64,000 bases of DNA from CAVSLM01 sp963728895 (GTDB lineage Bacteria > Pseudomonadota > Gammaproteobacteria > JBBQDK01). Positions 15,928 to 24,530 of the stretch are shown piece after piece. The stretch spans positions 1 to 64,000 of the forward strand of contig CAVSLM010000006.1 in assembly GCA_963728895.1 (NCBI GenBank). Reading direction: 5' to 3'. Made by a program: the position numbers and the translations under genes. Each line of letters starts with the position of its first letter. Within the stretch, counting starts at the first letter, position 1. The notes beneath the pieces are model-generated. The model saw only the letters and a program-made list of their open reading frames with translations, searched no databases and was not told the DNA's origin.

Positions 15928-16983
15928 ATGACGCATGTCGGGCGCAGATGTGGGAAGCACACGGGGGGTTCGTGGTCGGGTGTCCTGAGATGGATGCTGG
16001 CGGCGCTGCTGTGCGGGGTTGCCGTCGCGGTGGCGGGTGAGCGTGCTTCGACGGAGCGGCTTGCGGCGCTGCTCGCCACCACGCGCTTTGTCACCTACAC
16101 GCCGAGTGCCTTCTTTGTGCGCGGGGAGGAAATACACGAGCCCTCGGCGCAGTCCATCGAGCGCGACCTCATGCTGCTGCGGCGCGACTTCAGCGGTTTG
16201 ATCCTGTACGCCAGCAGCGGAGGCATCGAGCAGGTGCCGGCGGTGGCCGAGCGGCTTGGCTATCGCGCCTTGATCCTGGGGATCTGGGACCCGATGTCCG
16301 AGACCGAGCGGCGAACGGCAATCGACCTGGCGCGCCGCTATCCGCGGCTGGTCGCCGGTGTCGCGGTCGGCAATGAAACCCTGCTCGCGAAGCGCCTGAC
16401 CTGGCCGGTGCTGCGTCCCGTTCTGGAGCAGGTGCGTGCAGCGCTGCCCGATGTTCCGATCACCACCTCCGAGCCCTTCGCCATCTACCTGGACACGAAC
16501 GGTGCCGAGTTCATCGCTGCCCAGGATTTCCTGCTGCCCAATGTGCATCCGCGCCATGAGCCGTGGTTCGCTTCCGCAACCATCGACACCGATGTCGACT
16601 TCGTGGTGAAGATCGCGGCGCGGCTGCGCTCGGCTACCGACAAGCCCATCCTCATCAAGGAGACCGGTCTTCCCAGCGCTCCCGCCGAGGGCGGTTTCAG
16701 CGCCCAGCACCAGGCGCAGTTCTGGTCCGCACTGCAGCGCCGCCTTCCGCCGCAGGCCGGAAGAGGGGTGGCGGTATTCGAGGCCTTCGACCAGCCGTGG
16801 AAACCCGAGCAGGCGCGCGCCGAGTTCGGCTTTCACTCCGAGGAGGCCCACTGGGGCATCTACCGCAGTGACCGCGAGCCCAAGCCGGTGGTCGAGGCGC
16901 TGCGCAAGGTCTGGGCCGCCGAGCCCTCCGCGCTCGCCGAGCGAGCCGCACCGCACGAAGAACCTGCGCAGCAGAAGGATTGA
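15928..16983 (+). CDS. Secreted GH17 (beta-1,3-glucanase-like) glycoside hydrolase
   Basis: 351 residues from the ATG at 15928. A cleavable signal peptide or membrane anchor is visible (RWMLAALLCGVAVAVAGE). The body is a TIM-barrel of glycoside hydrolase family 17: VAGVAVGNETLL carries the acid/base Glu150 and PILIKETGLPSAP the nucleophile Glu245, with FVTYTPSAFF and FEAFDQPWK matching other barrel strands. GH17 enzymes cleave or rearrange beta-1,3-glucans. In proteobacteria related domains act on periplasmic or extracellular glucan, so the substrate here is unproven. It stands alone, with a Nudix gene convergent downstream. Confidence 0.82.
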   Translation: MTHVGRRCGKHTGGSWSGVLRWMLAALLCGVAVAVAGERASTERLAALLATTRFVTYTPSAFFVRGEEIHEPSAQSIERDLMLLRRDFSGLILYASSGGIEQVPAVAERLGYRALILGIWDPMSETERRTAIDLARRYPRLVAGVAVGNETLLAKRLTWPVLRPVLEQVRAALPDVPITTSEPFAIYLDTNGAEFIAAQDFLLPNVHPRHEPWFASATIDTDVDFVVKIAARLRSATDKPILIKETGLPSAPAEGGFSAQHQAQFWSALQRRLPPQAGRGVAVFEAFDQPWKPEQARAEFGFHSEEAHWGIYRSDREPKPVVEALRKVWAAEPSALAERAAPHEEPAQQKD

Positions 16984-17127
16984 AAATCGAGCGGCGGAAT
17001 TCCGACCTGTCACGATCGCGCGTGGCAACGGATCGAAGTACCCCTGACGAGAATTGCCTCCCTTTCCGCCTCCCGGTTTCTGCAGCAAGGAAGACCAATT
17101 GCCGCGCGGGTTCCGGGGCCCTGACGC

Positions 17128-17568
17128 TCAGGTGCCGTCGCCGTCTCCCTTGCAGCCGCTCACCCGGTGTGCCCATTCCAGCACCGGCAGCACGCGCGGG
17201 GCGATCAGCCGACAGGCCTGCGCATAGGTGACCCAGCGGAACTCCACGTGCTCGGCGAATCCGAGCTGGGGGTTCACCGGCAGATCGACTTCGCCCGAAG
17301 GGCTCTCGGCCACGTAGTAGCGCGCCACCTTGCCGCGGCCGTAGGGCTCGGTCTCGCGGTAGTCGTGCCCCCAGCGGAACTGCAGGTCACGCAGCGTCGT
17401 CTCCTCGGTGACCTCGCGGCAGGCGGCCTGCAACGGTGTCTCGCCCGGCTCCTTCAGCCCCTTCGGGAAATCCCAGTTGCGATAGGCGCGCAGCAAGAGG
17501 TAACGGCAGCCCTGCTGCGTACTGCGCAGCACCACCACACCGCAGGACAGCAGCGCGGGAGGGGACAC
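17128..17568 (-). CDS. Nudix hydrolase (diadenosine tetraphosphatase-like)
   Basis: A 146-residue protein with a complete Nudix box, GLKEPGETPLQAACREVTEET (residues about 37-57), matching G-x5-E-x7-R-E-x2-E-E-x-T. The opening SCGVVVLRSTQQGCRYLLLRAYRNWDFPKG and the late EFRWVTYAQACRLI resemble bis(5'-nucleosyl)-tetraphosphatases of the asymmetrical type. It would hydrolyse an NDP-X substrate in the cytoplasm. It is the last gene of a minus-strand run hemH-DUF523/DUF1722-nudix, starting 6 bp after the preceding stop, so cotranscription is likely. Confidence 0.85.
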   Translation of the reverse strand: MSPPALLSCGVVVLRSTQQGCRYLLLRAYRNWDFPKGLKEPGETPLQAACREVTEETTLRDLQFRWGHDYRETEPYGRGKVARYYVAESPSGEVDLPVNPQLGFAEHVEFRWVTYAQACRLIAPRVLPVLEWAHRVSGCKGDGDGT

Positions 17569-17574
17569 GGCCGC

Positions 17575-18534
17575 TTACACGAGGTTGCGCAGCATCAGCT
17601 CGGGCGGATGCGGCTCGAGATAAAGCTGCTGCCCGACGTAGGCGTCGGGGTGACGCCGGAAGTGATGCTTGAGCAGGGTGATGGGCACCACCAGTGGAAC
17701 GCGGCCCAGCCGGTAATCCTCGATCAGTTGTCCCATCTCGGCCTTGTCCGCGGCATCCAGCCGGCGTTTCAGATAGCCCATCAGATGCATCAGCACATTG
17801 CTGTGGCGCTTGCGCGTGGCGCGGTGGCGCAGTGCCTCCATGAAGCCCCTGACGTAGCGCTCGGCGAGCTCCCTGCGCGGCAGGGCGCCGGCCCGAGCGA
17901 CCAGAGCGCCCAGCTCGTGATAGTGGACCGTACCATGCGCCATCAGAATGAGCTTGTGCGCGGTGTGAAATGCCACCAACCGCGCCGGGGTGATCCCGAG
18001 CCGTTCCAGATCCTGCCAGCGGCGGTAGGCGAACACGCGCTCGATGAAGTTCTCGCGCAGCACCGGATCACCGAGCCGGCCCTCTTCTTCGACCGGCAGC
18101 AACGGCAGGGCGTCCATGAGCGCCCGTGCATAGATGCCCGTACCGGCTTTGGCCGGCTGGCCGGCACGGTAGACCTTCACCCGTTCCATGCCGCAGCTCG
18201 GCGAGCGGCTCTTGAAGATATAACCGCTGAGATCGGGCAGCCGGCGTGCCACCCCGCGCCCGAAGTCGCGCAGCGCCTCGGTAACGTCCACTCCAGGGTC
18301 GCTCGTCCCGATCGCGCGCGGTGCGTCAGGATCACCCACCAGGCGGATCGGCTTGCGGGGCACGCCCATGCCGATGCCGACCTCCGGACACACCGGGACC
18401 AGCTCGAACCAATGCGCGAGCGTGCCGAGGATGTAGGCGTCCTGCTTGTGCCCGGCGTCGAAGCGCACCTTCTCGCCCGTCAGGCAGCTGCTGATGCCGA
18501 TGCGGATGGGCGGCGAAGGCGAGGGCTCCATCAT
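17575..18534 (-). CDS. DUF523 and DUF1722 domain protein
   Basis: 319 residues from the first of two adjacent ATGs. Residues 10-150 are DUF523 with its conserved cysteines (GISSCLTGEKVRFDAGHK; FKSRSPSCGMERVKVY). Residues from about 190 on are DUF1722 (FHTAHKLILMAHG ... HSNVLMHLMGYLKRRL ... VPLVVPITLLKHHFRR). The fusion is common in proteobacteria (YbgA-like C-terminus), but its biochemical role is not established. A link to DNA photolyase or stress genes has been noted for YbgA. Here its ATG overlaps the hemH stop by four bases, implying translational coupling. Confidence 0.88.
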   Translation of the reverse strand: MMEPSPSPPIRIGISSCLTGEKVRFDAGHKQDAYILGTLAHWFELVPVCPEVGIGMGVPRKPIRLVGDPDAPRAIGTSDPGVDVTEALRDFGRGVARRLPDLSGYIFKSRSPSCGMERVKVYRAGQPAKAGTGIYARALMDALPLLPVEEEGRLGDPVLRENFIERVFAYRRWQDLERLGITPARLVAFHTAHKLILMAHGTVHYHELGALVARAGALPRRELAERYVRGFMEALRHRATRKRHSNVLMHLMGYLKRRLDAADKAEMGQLIEDYRLGRVPLVVPITLLKHHFRRHPDAYVGQQLYLEPHPPELMLRNLV

Positions 18535-19640
18535 GAGGGGGCGCCCAGTGCCTGTGCGCGCTTTCGGCTCGCTTCGGAAGCGTCCGCCGGGCGCTGCTGC
18601 GCGCCGGGATCGGTTTCCGGCCAGCCGCGCGTATGGCGGGCGATGACGTCGATGAGCGCGGCGATGTGGGCGGGGCTGTCGTTCAGCGCCGGAACGTAGT
18701 GATAGTGCTGGCCGCCGGCATTCAGGAACAGCGCGCGGTTCTGCATGGCGATCTCTTCCAGCGTTTCCAGGCAATCGGCCGAGAACCCGGGACAGATGAC
18801 ATCGACGCTGTGCACGCCGCCCGCGGCCCATTCGCGCAGGGTGTGATCGGTGTAGGGCTTGAGCCATTCCTCGCGTCCGAAGCGCGACTGGAAGGAAAGG
18901 AACCAGCGTTGTTCCGGAAGCTCCAGGGCCTCGGCAACCAGCCGTGCCGTCTCGTGGCACTCGCAGTGATAGGGATCGCCCGCCAGCAGGTAGCGCTTCG
19001 GCAGCCCATGGAAGGAAAACAGCAGCCGCTCGGCCTGTCCTTGCTGCGCCCAGTGGGCGCGGACGCTGTCGGCCAGCGCGCCGATGTAGGCCGGCTCGGC
19101 ATGATAGTGGTTGACGAAGCGCAGCTCCGGCTGCCAGCGCCAGCGCCGCAGCTCCTTGGCGACCGCATCGAAGGTGGAGGCCGTGGTGCTTGCCGAGTAC
19201 TGCGGGTACAGGGGCAGGACCAGCATGCGCCGGGCGTTGGCGCCATGCAGCTCGCGCAGTGCCTGCGCGATCGACGGACTTCCGTACCGCATGCCGAGCG
19301 CGACGCGCACCGGCCCCGGAAAGTGCGCCCGCGCCGCATCCTGTACCGCCGCGCTCTGCCGGCGTGAGATGGCGAGCAGCGGCGAGCCCTGGTCGGTCCA
19401 CACCTTTGCGTAGGCATGTGCCGCACGCCGCGGTCGCACGCGCAGCACGAAGCCATGCAGAATCGGCTGCCACAGCCAGGGCGACATCTCCACGACGCGG
19501 GGATCGGACAGGAACTCCGCGAGATAGCGGCGCACCGCCTGCGGCGTGGGCGCATCCGGTGTGCCCAGGTTGCTCAGCAGCACCCCCGTGCAGGCGGGCG
19601 TGCCGTGGCTATAATTGGCTGCTCCGAGATAGGGGGCCAT
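18531..19640 (-). CDS. hemH: Ferrochelatase
   Basis: A 369-residue HemH. TGVLLSNLGTPDAPTPQAVRRYLAEFLSDPRVVE is the canonical opening, MLVLPLYPQYSASTTASTFD is the signature region, LLFSFHGLPKRYL carries the metal-binding His, and VHSVDVICPGFSADCLETLEEI precedes the final helix. It inserts Fe2+ into protoporphyrin IX at the inner membrane face. The C-terminus has a hydrophilic extension of some 30 residues (ETDPGAQQRPADASEASRKR). It is the first gene of a three-gene minus-strand run and is divergent from the D-2-hydroxyacid dehydrogenase gene. Confidence 0.95.
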   Translation of the reverse strand: MAPYLGAANYSHGTPACTGVLLSNLGTPDAPTPQAVRRYLAEFLSDPRVVEMSPWLWQPILHGFVLRVRPRRAAHAYAKVWTDQGSPLLAISRRQSAAVQDAARAHFPGPVRVALGMRYGSPSIAQALRELHGANARRMLVLPLYPQYSASTTASTFDAVAKELRRWRWQPELRFVNHYHAEPAYIGALADSVRAHWAQQGQAERLLFSFHGLPKRYLLAGDPYHCECHETARLVAEALELPEQRWFLSFQSRFGREEWLKPYTDHTLREWAAGGVHSVDVICPGFSADCLETLEEIAMQNRALFLNAGGQHYHYVPALNDSPAHIAALIDVIARHTRGWPETDPGAQQRPADASEASRKRAQALGAPS

Positions 19641-19814
19641 GGTGGATCACGGGCGGCTGCGTGATCGTGCAGTATACCCGAGCCTTCGCGGGCTGTTGAA
19701 CGCGGCGCTGCCCCGAGCGGTCACGATGTGATTGCCATCTTCAGGACCGGCGGCGCTGCGCGCCGCAGGATCGCGGCTGCCGCGCAACCCGCATCCGATG
19801 CTACGGAGGTCGAC

Positions 19815-20768
19815 ATGCTGGGGGTGTTTCTGGATCTCGACACGGTGGGGCCTGCCGACCTCGACCTCAGTACGTTGCGGGAGAGCCTGCCGCAGTGGCA
19901 CTTCCACGGCACCAGCGCGCGTGCAGAGATCGCCGCCCGCATCGCCGATGCCGAGGTCGTGGTGAGCAACAAGGCGCCCCTGGATGCGGCGCTGCTCGCG
20001 GGCGCGCCGGCGCTGCGGCTGATCTGTGTGGCCGCGACCGGTACCAATAACGTCGATCTGGCCGCGGCACGTGCACGGGGAATCACCGTCACCAACGTGC
20101 GTGCCTATGCCACGCCGTCGGTGGTTCAGCATGTGTTTGCACTGATTCTGACGCTGACCACCCGCCTGCCGGATTACGATGCCGCCGTTCGTGCCGGGCG
20201 CTGGGCCTCGAGCCCGCACTTCTGCCTGCTCGACTATCCGATTCGCGAGCTGCACGGCAAGCACCTTGGCATCGTCGGCTACGGCGAGCTGGGCCGCGCG
20301 GTCGCGGGCGTCGCCCAGGCATTCGGCATGCAGGTGCTGCTTGCCCGGCGCCCGGGTGCGGCAGCGCAGCCGCAACGGCTTGCCCTGGAGGATCTGCTGC
20401 CGCAGGTGGATGTGCTGACGCTGCATTGCCCACTGACGCCGGAGACCCGTGGCCTGATCGGTGCGGCGGCGCTGTCGCGTATGGGCCCGCAGGCGCTGCT
20501 GATCAACACCGCGCGCGGCGGCATCGTCGACGAGGCGGCATTGGCCGACGCCCTGCGCGAGGGGCGCATCGGCGGCGCCGGCATCGACGTCCTGGCGGAA
20601 GAGCCGCCGGTGCACGGCAGCCCGCTGCTCGACCCCGCGCTGCCCAATCTCATCGTGACTCCGCATTGTGCATGGGCCTCGCGTGAGTCGCGCCAGCGCC
20701 TCATCGAGCAGGTGGGCGCAACCATCCGGGCGTTCCTGCGCAGCACGCCGCAGAACGTGGTGAATTGA
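19815..20768 (+). CDS. D-2-hydroxyacid dehydrogenase (glycerate/hydroxypyruvate type)
   Basis: 317 residues from ATG 19815, chosen because GGAGGT sits at 19805-19810. The NAD-binding fold has GIVGYGELGRAVA (residues about 148-160). VDVLTLHCPLTPETRGLI and LLINTARGGIVDE give the catalytic Arg region, GIDVLAEEPP the Glu and IVTPHCAWASRESR the His. This is the 2-ketoacid reductase family closest in pattern to glycerate dehydrogenases. The substrate is not fixed by sequence. The upstream 19641-19814 gap contains a fragment of the dispersed GC-rich repeat (19748-19790). Confidence 0.88.
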   Translation: MLGVFLDLDTVGPADLDLSTLRESLPQWHFHGTSARAEIAARIADAEVVVSNKAPLDAALLAGAPALRLICVAATGTNNVDLAAARARGITVTNVRAYATPSVVQHVFALILTLTTRLPDYDAAVRAGRWASSPHFCLLDYPIRELHGKHLGIVGYGELGRAVAGVAQAFGMQVLLARRPGAAAQPQRLALEDLLPQVDVLTLHCPLTPETRGLIGAAALSRMGPQALLINTARGGIVDEAALADALREGRIGGAGIDVLAEEPPVHGSPLLDPALPNLIVTPHCAWASRESRQRLIEQVGATIRAFLRSTPQNVVN

Positions 20769-20946
20769 AGCGAAGCGGCTGGTTCCGGTCGATTCCGACT
20801 CGCAGGGTGTGCCGCGAGCCAGCAGACAGCGCCGCCCAATCCCACGCCCAATGTTGCACGCGCGGAACCGCAGCCTTGAATCATGCACGCCGCAGAATCG
20901 AAGCGCGGAAGGTGTAGAATCTGCGCTGCCTCTGCCAGGAGTCCTC

Positions 20947-21171
20947 ATGAACACGCAGCACGATCCCGGGAAGCGTCCCGTCACCTTCTTCTCGGTGCTC
21001 GCCAGCGTACTGGCGGCCATGTTCGGTGTGCAGAGCGGGCGCAATCGCGAGCGCGATTTCACCGAGGGCCGTCCCATCCACTACGTCATGGTGGGGCTGC
21101 TGGCGACCGTGCTGTTCATCCTTTTCGTCTGGGGGGTGGTGAAACTCGTGCTGAGCCTTGCCGGCGTCTAG
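20947..21171 (+). CDS. DUF2970 small membrane protein
   Basis: 74 residues: an N-terminal stretch TFFSVLASVLAAMFGVQSGRNRERDF followed by one clear transmembrane helix (YVMVGLLATVLFILFVWGVVKLVL). This is the DUF2970 family of small inner-membrane proteins of unknown role, found in many gamma- and betaproteobacteria. The gene stands alone between a dehydrogenase and a convergent membrane protein. A repeat beginning TAGCCCGGAAATCTCACC overlaps its stop at 21169 and recurs at 30083. Confidence 0.8.
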   Translation: MNTQHDPGKRPVTFFSVLASVLAAMFGVQSGRNRERDFTEGRPIHYVMVGLLATVLFILFVWGVVKLVLSLAGV

Positions 21172-21204
21172 CCCGGAAATCTCACCAGCCGGCGGGCCGG
21201 GCCC

Positions 21205-21474
21205 TCAACCGGCGTCCGCCGGCGCATCTGCCAGTTTGAGAAACATCACGAAGGCGTAGATGCAGGTGCCGAACAGCGACCACTGCATGCCCGTGAGGAT
21301 CACCGAGTGGATCGACAGCTCGAGCATGAGGATTCCCGAGAGCAGGAAGCCCAGGCTGAACAGCACCGTGGCGGCCAGCCAGCCGGCGCGCGCCTTGATG
21401 CGCCGCGAGAGCAGCCAGCACAGCCAGGCCCATGAAACCAGGGCGACCAGGGAACCGAACATCAGCGCGAGCAT
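21205..21474 (-). CDS. Hypothetical small membrane protein
   Basis: 89 residues with three probable membrane helices (MLALMFGSLVALVSWAWLCWLL; WLAATVLFSLGFLLSGILMLEL; WSLFGTCIYAFVMFL) and a short polar tail. No family recognised. It lies downstream of the DsrC-like gene on the same strand with a gap of about 217 bp in which I see no other gene. Confidence 0.6.
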   Translation of the reverse strand: MLALMFGSLVALVSWAWLCWLLSRRIKARAGWLAATVLFSLGFLLSGILMLELSIHSVILTGMQWSLFGTCIYAFVMFLKLADAPADAG

Positions 21475-21691
21475 GCTCTATCGCTCCGCCAACCATGGCA
21501 ATGCGACACACGCGGCAGCGGTGTGCCCAAAGACACGTGTGTTCCGCCACCAGCCGCAGTCGCTGCGGCACCTGCCGGGGGTCCGCGCAAGGACCTCAAA
21601 ACGGCAATGACCTGCGGCGGAACGCAACGTAGTGCGACGGACGGTCGGGCGGTCGTCACCACCCGGCGCCGTCCCGAGCCGCCGGCCGCGG

Positions 21692-22057
21692 CTACTGAAC
21701 GGAGCCGAACGAATGGTCTTCGGTGTACTGGGGCGCGGGCACCGCGCCGATGCGGCTGCCCTGGGCGACCGGTCCCCCGGGAAAGAGCTGATAGAGATAC
21801 TTGCGGCCGCCCTGTGCGAAGAATCGCGCCTCCAGCGCTTCGGTGAGCACGCGGCCGCTGCGGGCGCGCCCGTGTTCGCGGTAGTAGTCGCGCAGGAATG
21901 TGACCACAGCCCAGTGTGCGGCGGTCATGGTCAGGCCTTCCTGCCTCGCAAGCTCCTCGCCTACTTTTTGGTCCCAGTTTTCCAGATCCGCAAGCCGGTC
22001 CTGCTTCTCGGGATCGAATTCCCCGTTGCCCATTACGCTCTTGGTTATGTCTGGCAT
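21692..22057 (-). CDS. DsrC/TusE-family protein without conserved cysteines
   Basis: 121 residues from ATG 22057, chosen for its GGAGG. ENWDQKVGEELARQEGLTMTAAHWAVVTFLRDYYREHG and ARFFAQGGRKYLYQLFPGGPVAQGSR follow the DsrC/TusE fold closely. In catalytic DsrC the C-terminal arm ends with two redox cysteines that carry sulfur as a trisulfide. Here the arm reads GSRIGAVPAPQYTEDHSFGSVQ, and the protein has no cysteine anywhere. It cannot carry sulfur by that route. Cysteine-free DsrC homologues have been proposed to be regulatory. No dsrAB or other sulfur genes are in the window. Confidence 0.85.
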   Translation of the reverse strand: MPDITKSVMGNGEFDPEKQDRLADLENWDQKVGEELARQEGLTMTAAHWAVVTFLRDYYREHGRARSGRVLTEALEARFFAQGGRKYLYQLFPGGPVAQGSRIGAVPAPQYTEDHSFGSVQ

Positions 22058-22080
22058 TTGAATCCTCCGATGCTCTCTTG

Positions 22081-22097
22081 GCGGGTGTTGCACCCGC
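22081..22097. promoter_or_regulatory. Hairpin in the 5' region of the DsrC-like gene
   Basis: GCGGGTG TTG CACCCGC is a perfect 7-bp stem with a 3-base loop, about 24 bp before the start codon and just upstream of the ribosome-binding site. A TATACT -10-like element lies on the minus strand at 22121-22126. The rest of the 22098-22451 gap shows no gene. Confidence 0.4.
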
Positions 22098-22451
22098 AAC
22101 CACGTGGTTCGAACGGCCGCAGTATACGGAAGGAACTGCGCTGCGCCTACCTGGTTTTCGCCTGGCGCGCCGGGGCTCCGACCCCGCAGGGACCACCCGG
22201 CACTGAGTCCTCGCCCACCGCGGCGTACGCCGGCACGCGCGGGGTGCGAGACGCCGATCCCCGCGGCGGTAATGACGGGGCACCGCCGTCATGGTGCCGG
22301 GGCGGTTCGCGAACCGGACCCCCGTGTTCTCTCGGTGCGCTGCGGTGCATCCGGGAGCGGCTGCACGTTGACAATCCCACTGTCGCGAAATAGGGTGACT
22401 TGCCACCCGGTGGATACGCCGGCGACAAGCTCACGGAGATGATTTCTTCGA

Positions 22452-22913
22452 ATGAAAGAACAGACAAGAGCGCTACTGAAGTTGACCCAGGAGATCCGCG
22501 GTTCCTTCAGCCGCATCAGGGCGTTCACCGACGAGATCCACAAGGAGCTTGGAACCACGGCTTCCATGCGCTCCATCATCGAAGCCATCGCGGAGCAGGG
22601 CGAGCAACCGGTACCGCAGATTGCAAAACTCAAAGGGGTGTCGCGCCAGTACGTGCAGGTCAATGTTGACGCGCTGCTCGATGCCAAGCTGGTCAAGCTG
22701 CGCGACAATCCGCTGCACAGACGCTCACCGCTGATCGCCCTTACCCCCAAGGGCCGGTCGGCCGTCAAGCAGATGCGCCGCCGCGAGCGCACCGCGGCGA
22801 AGCAGCTCGCCGAAGGGATGTCGGTCAAGGAGCTGAACCGCGCGTGCCGCGTGCTGCGGGCGCTGCAGGAGCGGATCGACGGCGACGGAGCGGCGGGCGC
22901 CGGGGAAGAGTAG
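22452..22913 (+). CDS. MarR-family winged-helix regulator
   Basis: 153 residues. The helix-turn-helix is GEQPVPQIAKLKGVSRQYVQVNVDALLDAKLV (residues about 50-82), followed by the wing LRDNPLHRRSPLIALTPKGRSAVKQM. The N- and C-terminal helices would make the MarR dimer interface. It presumably binds a palindrome near its own or neighbouring promoters; the ligand is unknown. ATG 22452 is preceded by GGAG at a slightly long spacing. It is divergent from the DsrC-like gene, which could be a target. Confidence 0.82.
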   Translation: MKEQTRALLKLTQEIRGSFSRIRAFTDEIHKELGTTASMRSIIEAIAEQGEQPVPQIAKLKGVSRQYVQVNVDALLDAKLVKLRDNPLHRRSPLIALTPKGRSAVKQMRRRERTAAKQLAEGMSVKELNRACRVLRALQERIDGDGAAGAGEE

Positions 22914-23042
22914 GGCACCCCGAATCCATCCGCGTCGCGTCGACGAAACCGATGCCCGCGTAGGTGCTCGCCAAGGCGTGGCTGCAAAGTTATCGCTCGA
23001 TCTCGGTGCAAGCGCCGTCGATTCAAGCTCCGTAGCTCCGTA

Positions 23043-23330
23043 CAGGCTTTCGCGGCAACGCGGCCCTGCGGGCCGCAATCGCGCCGCCGGGAGCGACGCT
23101 CCCACAGGTGGTGTTTTCCTTCACCCGGCGGAGCGCTGCCGGCTCCGGTAAGCCTCTCGTTATCCGCTGCCGGCGTTCCATGATCTTCTGCCGGCGCGTC
23201 ATCATCGGCTGCGTGATGCTCTGCCGACCTTCCTCGATCCTGCTGTCCGCAACGCCCCAGCCGTGGGAGCGGGGCTGTGCACCGCGATCCTGCGGCGCGC
23301 AGCGCCGCCGCATTCGATCTCGGTGCAGCT
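23043..23330. repeat. Dispersed GC-rich repeats in a 744-bp gene-free interval
   Basis: The 22914-23657 interval holds no convincing gene. It contains an element at 23043-23115 (GGCCCTGCGGGCCGC followed by CCGGGAGCGACGCTCCC) that is the reverse complement of part of the 228-bp repeat at 14833. A second element at 23261-23330 (CCGTGGGAGCGGGGCTGTGC then TGCGGCGCGCAGCGCCGCC) matches 57150-57205 in reverse. Confidence 0.7.
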
Positions 23331-23657
23331 CCGCCAGCTCCCGGGATGCTGGTGAGATTTCCGGGCCGGCTCTGATCTTCTCTTCTAAATTCCGCGCTGT
23401 TGTTCGGCGCCCAACTCCACCCGCACGCCCAGTTCGTCTCCTGCCGACGGATGTGCCGCCTTGCATGCCCCACGGGCGATTCAGTCGGTTCTGATGTACT
23501 CGGCCGGACAAGCGCTTACAGGCGCGGCCGGCGCCCGTGCGCGACTTGGCCCGTGTTGTGCGATGAACCGGTCAAGCCGGGCATCTCGGCGGGGCAAGAG
23601 GGGTCGCCTCCCGGGCCGGCGCAAGCGAAGGCGGACCACCTGCAAGGAGAACGAATC

Positions 23658-23786
23658 ATGTACGAAGGCTACAACGAAATCGACGAGAGCGGCGACGGCT
23701 ACGCGGTGCAGGAATACGAGCTGCCGGACCCTGTGGATCACTGGGTACTGGAAGACTTTCGGGACATCGTTCCGCTGGAATGCTGA
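23658..23786 (+). CDS. Acidic 42-residue small protein
   Basis: ATG 23658 is preceded by AAGGAGA seven bases upstream, one of the best ribosome-binding sites in the window. The product, MYEGYNEIDESGDGYAVQEY ... HWVLEDFRDIVPLEC, is strongly acidic, rich in Tyr and Trp, and ends in Cys. No family is recognised. It stops 23 bp before the GTG of the next gene, which has the same GCAAGGAGA ribosome-binding sequence. The two look like an operon. Confidence 0.6.
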   Translation: MYEGYNEIDESGDGYAVQEYELPDPVDHWVLEDFRDIVPLEC

Positions 23787-23809
23787 GGCGCGCCGCAAGG
23801 AGACGCAAG

Positions 23810-24415
23810 GTGAACCGTTTCGGCCACGGCCTTTTCCGCCTGCTGCTTCCCTGGCTGCTGCTGGGCGCTCTGTCCCAGGCTGCGCCGGCAGCGGGCGCTG
23901 CGACCGAAGCGCTGCCGTTTGCCGTCAGCTTCGAGCGCTCCGGCGCGTCCGCGCCCGAACGCATCCACGCCACAATGACGGTGCAGAGCCAGGGTGGGAA
24001 CCTCGTGCGGGTACTGGTGGCGATGCAAGGGTACGCGCAGTTGCACAGCTGGATCGAGGCCGTGGTGCCGGTGGCACAACAGGAATCGGGCGTCCAGGAG
24101 CTCGAGGTACGGTTCAAGTTTCCCTGGCCGCTTGGACGCCAGTGGTCGCGCGTCGAGGTGAAGTGGCAGGGCGATGCAATCGTGGAGTGGCATCAGACCG
24201 CCGGAAGCATCAGGGACAACAGCGGGCGAATGACCCTGGTGGCGCACGCCGGCACGCTGCAGGTCGACTACAACGCCGTCATGGACGTGGGGCTGCCGGA
24301 CGCCCTGACCCGTAGCTACAAGAAGAAGTTCGTCACGGAGTTTCTCTCCGCAGCGTACGTCCGCGCGACCGAGATGACGCGCCGGGGCCGGCTGCTCCTC
24401 GCTGCGCAGCCCTGA
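23810..24415 (+). CDS. Exported SRPBCC (START-like/polyketide cyclase-type) protein
   Basis: 201 residues from GTG 23810 (AAGGAGA at 23797-23803), preferred over ATG 23780, which overlaps the upstream gene. A signal peptide is clear (LFRLLLPWLLLGALSQAAPAAGA). The mature part has the SRPBCC-like pattern YAQLHSWIEAVVPV, FKFPWPLGRQWSRVEVKWQ, IVEWHQTAGSIRDNSGRMTL and VDYNAVMDVGLPDALTRSYKKKFV, suggesting a helix-grip fold with a hydrophobic ligand pocket in the periplasm. Ligand unknown. Confidence 0.65.
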   Translation: MNRFGHGLFRLLLPWLLLGALSQAAPAAGAATEALPFAVSFERSGASAPERIHATMTVQSQGGNLVRVLVAMQGYAQLHSWIEAVVPVAQQESGVQELEVRFKFPWPLGRQWSRVEVKWQGDAIVEWHQTAGSIRDNSGRMTLVAHAGTLQVDYNAVMDVGLPDALTRSYKKKFVTEFLSAAYVRATEMTRRGRLLLAAQP

Positions 24416-24530
24416 GCAGCACCTGTCTGCGTCTTCCTCCGCGGCCGCGCTCCGCCTGCCGGGTCGGCCGTTGCTCACTCCTCGTGCCGGGAGTGCATCG
24501 TGCAGGCGGTAGTCGCGAAAGCAAAGTTAC

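Noticed and set aside
15367..17088. A 573-residue minus-strand frame opposite the GH17 gene
   Set aside because: Antisense shadow; the plus-strand protein has signal peptide and both catalytic Glu residues.
19610..19615. TATAAT on the plus strand as a promoter for the D-2-hydroxyacid dehydrogenase
   Set aside because: It lies inside the hemH coding start, about 200 bp from the gene, with no -35.
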